From Bacillota bacterium (GTDB taxonomy: Bacteria; Bacillota; UBA4882; UBA8346): a stretch of DNA of 27,950 bases. Within the stretch, counting starts at the first letter, position 1. The number at the start of each line of letters is the position of its first letter. The stretch lies in contig JAEYGI010000044.1 in assembly GCA_023402395.1 (NCBI GenBank), positions 1-27,950 of the forward strand, read 5' to 3'. Both the position numbers and the translations under genes were made by a program. Positions 22,981 through 27,950 of this stretch are shown one piece after another. The notes under the pieces are model-generated. The model was given only the letters and a program-made list of their open reading frames with translations. It did no database searches and was not told where the DNA came from.

Positions 22981-23916
22981 TCACTGCCTTCCAAGCATCC
23001 CGGATTCGTAGGTTCGCAATAGATGCAGGTAGTGATTGGCTTCTCTCAGCACGTGGTCTCCCAGCAGGGGAATGATAATTGAGCGAATCGTGCAGGTGAT
23101 CAATCCTTCGGTGCCCTGACTTTTAAAATCCCGGATACTTACGGTAGCCCGTCTGCTCTCTTCAGTCACAGCGGGCAAGTCGGCGGTTTGGCGGACTAAC
23201 GCTTCCGCCTCGGCGGTCAGGGCGTCAAATTGATGGCCGAAATTATCAGCGGTATTGAATAGCTGAACTTCGGTCGGGTCTAGCAGGCCCCGGATAAACT
23301 TGGCGTGTTCAGCCATAATCCGGTTCCAAAATGCTTCCTGCATGATCATTTCCGCGACCAAATCGACAGCGGCGCGGCATTGGAGCCGTTCCAACAGGCC
23401 TAAATAGAACCGGGCTTCCCTTAAAATATGGTCGATCAGCAAGGGGTAATTGGTGGTAAAGACGCAGCAAGTCAGGACATCATTCAACAACCTGACTTTA
23501 AAATCAATCAACCCTTGGGTGGCGCTTATGGCTTGTTGGTTTAACCGGTTCACCTGTTCGGCCAAGGTGGCCCAGTTAGGGTTGAGACTCCCGCCCATCG
23601 CCATTTCCGCGCTGGTGATCCCGGTGTTCAAACAAACCCCGGTAAGGAATTCAGTCACCCTTTCGGCCTCCAGGGTATAACGGGTTACAATCTCGCCATC
23701 CGCCAAAAAATTTTGAGACAGGACGCCGTCTGAAAGTTGCACCGCCTCCCATAACAGCATCGTAAAATGGTCTTTAAACCGCTCCGCCTGTTGAATCAGA
23801 TCGGAGTTTTTTGAAGGAAAAGCCGCTTCGATAAAAAAGGAATGTTCCTTGAGAATCCGCAGGAAAAACAGATTCAATTCCAGTGATTGTCTCACATATT
23901 CATGATCCGGCAACAT
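22981..23916 (-). CDS. DUF2935 family protein (ferritin-like fold)
   Basis: The 311-residue helical protein has two tandem DUF2935-type units. The first starts SLELNLFFLRILKEHSFFIEAAF and includes a DHF helix; the second contains EARFYLGLLERL, AFWNRIMAEHAKFIRGLLDP and ends DHVLREANHYLHLL. The repeated E/H-rich helices (EHxxFIE, DHxxREA) are the pattern of this Bacillota family, for which a ferritin-like structure is known and metal binding is plausible. ATG 23916 is chosen because it opens the conserved N-terminus and has GGAG about 10 nt upstream; the longer frame to 24018 adds unrelated sequence. It is divergent from the helicase gene. Role unknown. Confidence 0.8.
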   Translation of the reverse strand: MLPDHEYVRQSLELNLFFLRILKEHSFFIEAAFPSKNSDLIQQAERFKDHFTMLLWEAVQLSDGVLSQNFLADGEIVTRYTLEAERVTEFLTGVCLNTGITSAEMAMGGSLNPNWATLAEQVNRLNQQAISATQGLIDFKVRLLNDVLTCCVFTTNYPLLIDHILREARFYLGLLERLQCRAAVDLVAEMIMQEAFWNRIMAEHAKFIRGLLDPTEVQLFNTADNFGHQFDALTAEAEALVRQTADLPAVTEESRRATVSIRDFKSQGTEGLITCTIRSIIIPLLGDHVLREANHYLHLLRTYESGMLGRQ

Positions 23917-24196
23917 CCGTGGTTCACTCCGTTTCAACTTCAAGAACCGACCTTGCTTTTCATTCGATTCGGTACATCGTATGATTATAGGCCAAAATCC
24001 GTTTTGTGCCGAAAGCACATCTTACAATGCAAAGCCCGCCTAATGATTTGTCCTTGGCAAGTCATAGCCATCCATTTACTCTTACCCTCGGTTCCGCAAC
24101 GGGCCGGAAAATCGCTTGGTGCCGAACTTCCGGTTGTGGCTCGCATCAAAATATTGCATAATAAGATTACGGCATAAGAGTATCGCTGATTTTTTA

Positions 24197-24287
24197 ATCC
24201 TATATAGGATGAAGTAAATATCTATATAATATTTGCATTCTTAAAGCCGAATGCAAATGAATCAAATCGGAATTTACTTCATCCTAT
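24197..24287. repeat. Nested perfect inverted repeat 1 before the helicase gene
   Basis: ATAGGATGAAGTAAAT (24204-24219) pairs perfectly with its complement at 24272-24287. Inside, ATTTGCATTC (24231-24240) pairs with GAATGCAAAT (24249-24258). The 5' end also forms its own palindrome ATCCTAT-ATAGGAT (24197-24210), so two alternative pairings exist. AT-rich compared with the flanks. Confidence 0.75.
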
Positions 24288-24297
24288 TACAGCTGAG

Positions 24298-24379
24298 ATA
24301 AGTTGAATTAAATTCATTAATTTTTCATCATGGAAGGCTTACAGGACATGATACATATCAGAAATTTAATTCAACTTAT
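24298..24379. repeat. Perfect inverted repeat 2 before the helicase gene
   Basis: A perfect 17-bp arm, ATAAGTTGAATTAAATT (24298-24314), pairs with 24363-24379. It begins 10 bp after the first inverted repeat and has nearly the same total length (82 against 84 bp) but different sequence. It ends 24 bp before the helicase start, so both would lie in its leader or promoter region. Confidence 0.75.
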
Positions 24380-24402
24380 ATAGTTTCACATGGAGAAAAC
24401 AA

Positions 24403-25716
24403 ATGATCAAGCCTTCGGACGGACAGCCCTATATCGCGTTACCTGCCTTCAAAGCGGCCCTCGATTGCATTCAAAGCGGCACTCCGGTCACCTTTATCTC
24501 GGGCAAGGCCGGCACCGGGAAATCGACCTTCACCAAACAGGAACTCACCAAACTCAAAGGCAATACCGTTTTTCTGTCGTCGACCGGGATCGCGGCCCTG
24601 AATATCGGCGGCCAGACCATCCATTCCTTTTTCAATCTGGAGCATGGCCCGCAATACCCGGAACGGATCAAGGCCGGCCGGCAGCCGGAGATCTACCGGG
24701 GCCTCGATACGATGGTGATCGACGAGATTTCGATGGTCCGGGCCGATCTGATGGACGCCGTCGATTATTCGCTGCGGCTCAACCGGAAGTCCGAAGCGCC
24801 GTTCGGGGGCGTGAAAATGGTCTTGATAGGCGATCTATATCAGTTGCCCCCGGTAGTCCGGGCCGAGGAGCGAAGCGATTTCAGCGGCGGCCGCTATTCG
24901 AACCGTTTTTTCTTCAATTCCCGGGCCATCCGTTCGGCGATCGTCAACGGCTTATTCCGGTATATCAAATTTTCGGAAGTCTTCCGCCAGGCCGATCCGG
25001 GCTTCATCAACCTTTTGGAGCAGGTCCGGAACTGCAACCTGAATCCGGAACTGATCCGGACGTTGAACGCCAGGGTCCGGGACGAGTCAAGCCTGGAGGC
25101 GCTCGAAGATCTGACCGTGCTGACCTGCACCAATGAAGCGGCCAATTGCTATAACGGGGCCAAACTGGACGAGCTTCCCGCGCCCAAGCGGCTCTACGAG
25201 GCGGAAGTCGAAGGGAAATTCAGCCGCGAGGATTTTCCGACCCTGCCCATACTTCCGTTAAAAGTGGGGGCCAAAGTGATCTTTATCAAAAACGATCCCG
25301 GAAAGGCCTGGGTGAACGGGACCACCGGCATTGTCAAAAAGCTGGGGGAAAGGGTCATTACCGTCGCCATCGACGGCGAGGATTGCGTCGTTCCCAAGGA
25401 AACCTGGGAAAAGGTTCAGTACCGGGTCACGGACGGAACCATCGAGAAAGTGACGGTCGGCAAGTTTGTCCAGTTCCCGCTGAAGTTGGGCTGGGCGCTG
25501 ACGATTCATAAAAGCCAGAGCCTGACCTTGGGCAATGTTTATCTGGACACCGGCCGGGGCGCTTTTGATTCCGGTCAGATTTACGTCGCTTTGAGCCGAG
25601 TGCGGTCTCTGGATAATCTGTATCTGAAGCAGCCCGTCACCAACCGGGATCTGTTGCTCGACGCCGGCATCGGCAAGTTTTTGGATTATATCGAACGGTT
25701 GGTGTGGGGAAAGTAA
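24403..25716 (+). CDS. Pif1-like SF1B DNA helicase
   Basis: The 437-residue product has the Pif1/RecD2-type helicase motifs in order: Walker A GKAGTGKST (34-42), motif Ia with LSSTGIAALNIGG, motif II DEIS (107-110), motif III GDLYQLPP (143-150), a UvrD-like C-terminal domain with GWALTIHKSQSLTLG (363-377) and motif VI YVALSRVRS (394-402). It should unwind DNA 5' to 3' using ATP and may act on G-quadruplexes or stalled forks. It is a compact member with no extra domains. ATG 24403 has GGAG 7 nt upstream; a competing frame from ATG 24390 is a shadow. It stands alone, preceded by two large inverted repeats. Confidence 0.9.
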   Translation: MIKPSDGQPYIALPAFKAALDCIQSGTPVTFISGKAGTGKSTFTKQELTKLKGNTVFLSSTGIAALNIGGQTIHSFFNLEHGPQYPERIKAGRQPEIYRGLDTMVIDEISMVRADLMDAVDYSLRLNRKSEAPFGGVKMVLIGDLYQLPPVVRAEERSDFSGGRYSNRFFFNSRAIRSAIVNGLFRYIKFSEVFRQADPGFINLLEQVRNCNLNPELIRTLNARVRDESSLEALEDLTVLTCTNEAANCYNGAKLDELPAPKRLYEAEVEGKFSREDFPTLPILPLKVGAKVIFIKNDPGKAWVNGTTGIVKKLGERVITVAIDGEDCVVPKETWEKVQYRVTDGTIEKVTVGKFVQFPLKLGWALTIHKSQSLTLGNVYLDTGRGAFDSGQIYVALSRVRSLDNLYLKQPVTNRDLLLDAGIGKFLDYIERLVWGK

Positions 25717-26022
25717 GGCTTACCGCCCGGTTGATAACCGTTCCGGTGATGCGACCCCCGGTAACGGCGCGTTTGGAACAAGCTCCTTATCCACGCGGAT
25801 AATCCAACCCCGGAAATTTTATCCGGCGGAATAATGTCAACCGTCCGGTTTGGCGCGCTTTGACGCCGCCTGTTTTGGAAAACGGAAGCTTGGTGGCTGA
25901 TGACGGGGGTTCCCGGCTGTCATGGGATACTCAATCCTGTGAAAAAGGTTGCCAAACCCGATTCGGAAATGGTAATTTGAAAGAGTAACTAATGATTGTA
26001 AAAATGAGGGGGCGCGCGAATC
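25717..26022. other. Intergenic stretch with no recognised feature
   Basis: About 300 bp between the helicase and the PfpI gene. Short open frames on either strand have neither a good start site nor a recognisable product, and no clear terminator hairpin or promoter was found. Confidence 0.5.
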
Positions 26023-26637
26023 ATGACCGGCGAACCTGAACAACAGCCACTACGCTTCAACGTGCTTTTATTTCCCGGGTTTGAAACGTTGGATGTCTTC
26101 GGACCGGTGGAAGTGATCGGCAAATTGGACCGGTTTTATCAGATTGAGTTTTATTCCGAAAGCGGCGGCACCGTCCCAAGCAGCCAGAACGTCCGGGTGG
26201 AGACCCTGCCGGTTTCGAAAATGGCCAAAACCGGGGTGTTGCTCATTCCCGGCGGCTTCGGAACGCGGCGGGAAGTCGACAATCCGGGGTTGATCCATCG
26301 TTTGAAGGGGGCGGCTGATCAGGCCCCTTTTGTGCTGACGGTTTGCACCGGAGCCGCTTTGCTCGCCAAAACCGGTTTGCTGAGCCAGGTCCGGGCCACT
26401 ACCAATAAAAGGGCCTTTGATTGGGTGGCCGAGCAGGATGGGACGGTCGATTGGGTCCGTAAAGCGCGCTGGGTTCACGACGGTAAGTTTTACAGCTCCT
26501 CGGGCGTGTCGGCGGGCATCGATATGACCCTGGGCTTTGTGGCCGATCAATACGGAATGGAAGTGGCCGAGAAGATCGCGGCGGGCATCGAGTATATCTG
26601 GAATAAGGATCGGGAGAACGATCCCTTTGCCATATAG
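26023..26637 (+). CDS. DJ-1/PfpI family protein
   Basis: The 204-residue product has the class I glutamine amidotransferase-like fold of the DJ-1/PfpI superfamily: VLLFPGFETLDVFGPVE near the N-terminus with Glu30, the VLLIPGGFGTR strand-turn, and the nucleophile elbow VLTVCTGAALLA with Cys108. The (T/S)SSGVSAGIDMTLGFV stretch places it with the isonitrile hydratase/ThiJ-like and AraC-associated branch, which lacks a DNA-binding domain here. Members act as hydratases, glyoxalases or stress proteins, so the substrate is open. ATG 26023 has a G-rich GAGGGGG site about 10 nt upstream. Array C begins about 80 bp after its stop. Confidence 0.85.
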   Translation: MTGEPEQQPLRFNVLLFPGFETLDVFGPVEVIGKLDRFYQIEFYSESGGTVPSSQNVRVETLPVSKMAKTGVLLIPGGFGTRREVDNPGLIHRLKGAADQAPFVLTVCTGAALLAKTGLLSQVRATTNKRAFDWVAEQDGTVDWVRKARWVHDGKFYSSSGVSAGIDMTLGFVADQYGMEVAEKIAAGIEYIWNKDRENDPFAI

Positions 26638-26718
26638 GTGAAGGGGTTGATTGCAGCGGGACGGCTAGTCCCCGGCGAGCGAGGGAGCGGTCCGGAGCTG
26701 TTTTTGGGGCCGGGGCGG

Positions 26719-27179
26719 CTGATCCAAGCGTCGCTACCAATGGGTGCGAGGTCGCTCCAATTGATCGGAGAGCCGGATCAAGTGATCCGACACCTGGATC
26801 AACTGATCGAAGTGCCGCTCCAACTGATCCAAGCGCCGGATCATTTGATCCGGGATATTGATCAACTGATCCGAGTGTTGGATCACTTGATCGAAGCGTT
26901 GATCAGTTGATCCGAGTTCCGGATCAACTGATCGAAGTGCCGCTCCAACTGATCCAAGCACGGGATCACTTGATCCGGGATATTGATCAACTGATCCGAG
27001 TGTCGAATCAGTTGAAGCGAGGGTTGCTCCGGATCGAAAAAGTATTGCTTCAGTTGAAGCGGTACTTTTTTCATATGAATAAAGTGTTGCTCCTTCTGAA
27101 GCGGCTGTTGCTCCAGTTGGTGTAGGTGCCGCTTCCGATGATCGGGGAGCCGGAGCGGGTGGAGCAGGGGCGCCGCCGG
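26719..27179. repeat. 21-bp-period palindrome array C (22 units)
   Basis: Twenty-one units are exactly 21 bp and one (26887-26906) is 20 bp. Each unit edge carries a palindrome: GGATCAAGTGATCC, GGATCATTTGATCC, TGATCAACTGATCC, GGATCACTTGATCC. To the right the arms change together: GCTTCAGTTGAAGC (27047-27060 region) and TTCATATGAA. Units 5-8 and 11-14 are an 84-bp near-identical duplication 125 bp apart. The plus frame reads heptads (DQLIEV-P, DHLIRD-I, DQLIRV-L) and, because of the palindromes, the minus strand reads DQLI-type heptads too. The 20-bp unit breaks the plus frame, and no good ribosome binding site is seen, so I favour a non-coding or decayed coding array. Confidence 0.85.
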
Positions 27180-27301
27180 TTGAAAACGAAAAAATCTCTG
27201 AATCACCAACCCTGGTTACCCAAGGGCAAGGTATTGATTCTTTTGTTCCCGGCGGATGGAAGTTAATCAAAGCAACCAGTGGCGCTTTGGCTTTAATCTA
27301 A
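27083..27301 (+). other. Open frame without start, possible decayed coding tail
   Basis: In the frame after a TAA at 27080 the sequence reads SVAPSEAAVAPVGVGAAS, a Gly/Ala-rich part (GAGAGGAGAPP) and then ENEKISESPTLVTQG and FVPGGWKLIKATSGALALI before TAA at 27299. The last 40 residues look like ordinary protein sequence. There is no ATG or ribosome binding site, and the frame runs out of the end of array C, so it may be the remains of a gene into which the array expanded. Confidence 0.25.
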
Positions 27302-27346
27302 TGTTGAGCGGACAAATGGAAACTTGTCATTGTGATTAAAAACTGA

Positions 27347-27565
27347 TCAGTTCGATTTTTTATTATCAGAGATATAAACTACTACCTCCTCAACCGGCAC
27401 TTCCAAATACTCGCAAATCCGATGCAATACCTCCATCGAAACATACTCGCCTTTACTCATTTTCGCCATGGTATTGGGAGAAATTTTAAGAGCGACTCTT
27501 AACTTTTCTTTGGTCATGCCTTTATCAATCAGTAATTTCCATAACGGATTAAATGAGAACGGCAT
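27347..27565 (-). CDS. Small XRE/Cro-type HTH regulator
   Basis: The 72-residue product is a stand-alone helix-turn-helix domain of the Cro/C1 type: LWKLLIDKGMTKEKLRVALKIS holds the first helices, NTMAKMSKGEYVSMEVLHRICEYL the recognition helix and following helices, ending with a short charged tail. AGGAG lies 8 nt before ATG 27565. Such small proteins (YozG-like) usually repress their own gene and a divergent one. A 9-6-9 palindrome lies 62 bp upstream over two divergent promoters. Confidence 0.85.
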   Translation of the reverse strand: MPFSFNPLWKLLIDKGMTKEKLRVALKISPNTMAKMSKGEYVSMEVLHRICEYLEVPVEEVVVYISDNKKSN

Positions 27566-27620
27566 CGTAAAATCTCCTTATAAGACCTACTCAGTTAAAT
27601 GAAATATTTCTATAGGTATA

Positions 27621-27672
27621 TTGACATATTCTATATTATACTATAGAATAAATATATATAATTGATAGTCAA
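27621..27672. promoter_or_regulatory. Divergent promoters with a 9-bp-arm palindromic operator
   Basis: Plus strand: TTGACA (27621-27626), 17 bp, TAGAAT (27644-27649), close to the sigma-A consensus. Minus strand: TTGACT (27672-27667), 16 bp, TATTCT (27650-27645), facing the XRE gene. TATTCTATA-TTATAC-TATAGAATA (27627-27650) is a perfect palindrome covering both -10 regions. The likely binder is the XRE protein. Confidence 0.7.
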
Positions 27673-27716
27673 GCATAGCTATTCATTAATTAATTATCGT
27701 TAAATGTAATGCAATG

Positions 27717-27766
27717 AAAAGCCTTACACCTTATATAATTCTACATATTCCTAAGGCTTTCCTTTT
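27717..27766 (+). terminator. Hairpin terminator downstream of the plus-strand promoter
   Basis: AAAGCCTTA (27718-27726) pairs with TAAGGCTTT (27752-27760) around an AT-rich loop and is followed by CCTTTTG. With the promoter at 27621 this would give an RNA of about 110 nt, possibly a small RNA or an attenuated leader for the gene at 27890. Confidence 0.55.
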
Positions 27767-27889
27767 GATGCAATTCAATACTTCATCTGCCAAATCTGCA
27801 AAGCACCACGGCTCGTTTCTCCTGGGGGAGAAAGATAGAATGAGGGCGGGCCGGATGTTTAACCGGATTAAAAAGAGAGGAGCGCCTCC

Positions 27890-27950
27890 ATGAGATTCCA
27901 TACTCACACCGTTGGTTCAATCCGTATCAAGCAAAAACAAATCCCCCGGA
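27890..27950 (+). CDS. 5' end of a gene at the window edge (partial)
   Basis: AGAGGAG lies 7 nt before ATG 27890, and the first 20 codons read MRFHTHTVGSIRIKQKQIPR without a stop to the end of the window. The family is not recognisable. A hairpin TTTCTCC-TGG-GGGAGAAA lies about 60 bp upstream in its leader. Confidence 0.5.
   Translation, partial: MRFHTHTVGSIRIKQKQIPR

Noticed and set aside
23887..24177. 96-residue plus-strand frame before the inverted repeats
   Set aside because: It starts inside the antisense of the DUF2935 gene, has no good start site, and its composition is not protein-like.
24197..24379. Retron or diversity-generating element
   Set aside because: Hairpin-rich DNA before a nucleic-acid enzyme suggested it, but the gene is a helicase and no reverse transcriptase motif is present in the window.
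6624..27179. CRISPR array interpretation of the 21-bp repeats
   Set aside because: Units are contiguous and degenerate, with no constant repeat plus unique spacers and no cas genes.
26734..27270. 178-residue minus-strand frame through array C
   Set aside because: Its start is a TTG without a ribosome binding site, and the heptads follow from the palindromic repeats; kept only as a note in array C.
27714..27893. 59-codon plus-strand frame ending in ATGA overlap with the gene at 27890
   Set aside because: It has no ribosome binding site, starts at the terminator hairpin and has no recognisable features, though the stop-start overlap is noted.

Overview
The window looks bacterial and appears to be made of two different genomic backgrounds. 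Positions 1 to about 2,750 are very GC-rich, with third codon positions almost all G or C, and read like a betaproteobacterium: an SCO1/SenC-type lipoprotein, a one-helix membrane protein, a MacB/FtsX-type permease and the N-terminal two thirds of its ATPase. From about 2,760 onward codon use is more mixed, ribosome binding sites are strong AGGAGG types, TTG starts occur, and the genes resemble those of a Bacillota lineage. An OmpLA-type outer-membrane phospholipase with its active-site residues intact suggests a diderm Bacillota (Limnochordia/Hydrogenispora-like is my guess, not demonstrated). The switch falls inside the conserved ABC signature/Walker B stretch of the ATPase gene, so a chimeric contig join is the simplest explanation and recombination the alternative.

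Layout. 1-2,750: end of a divergent exported-protein gene, a three-copy GTAAC direct repeat, then sco-like, small membrane protein, permease, ATPase. 2,760-6,590: the 3' part of a second ABC ATPase, a 793-residue FtsX-type permease and a HlyD/RND-type adaptor, closed by a strong terminator; together a tripartite export operon missing its 5' end. 6,620-6,860: a 21-bp-period palindrome array. 6,890-9,915: a KAS III-like enzyme (minus), a small membrane protein and a GH105 unsaturated glucuronyl/galacturonyl hydrolase. 10,004-13,638: OmpLA (minus), an MFS transporter (minus) and a divergent LysR regulator with a candidate operator between them. 13,780-16,435: tRNA-Arg(CCU) followed by two cassettes, an MNT/HEPN pair and an AT-rich M20 amidohydrolase, each closed by a decayed copy of the tRNA 3' half; this looks like a repeatedly used integration site.

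16,432-21,155 (minus): a likely operon of a secreted protein broken by two frameshifts, a 52-residue protein, and a 1,141-residue protein with collagen-like Gly-X-Y segments and a long helical region resembling the pore/coiled-coil part of Tc-toxin A subunits. 21,280-21,590: a second 21-bp array. 21,909-25,716: a two-repeat lipoprotein, a DUF2935 protein (minus), two back-to-back perfect inverted repeats and a Pif1-like helicase. 26,023-26,637: a DJ-1/PfpI protein. 26,719-27,179: a third 21-bp array. 27,347-27,950: a small XRE regulator with a palindromic operator between divergent promoters, and the start of another gene.

The most unusual signal is the set of three unrelated-sequence arrays that share one design: a short palindrome every 21 bp (two helical turns, or seven codons). 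The next most interesting are the collagen/Tc-like protein and the tRNA-bounded cassettes. All family assignments come from reading the translated sequence; no database search was possible.
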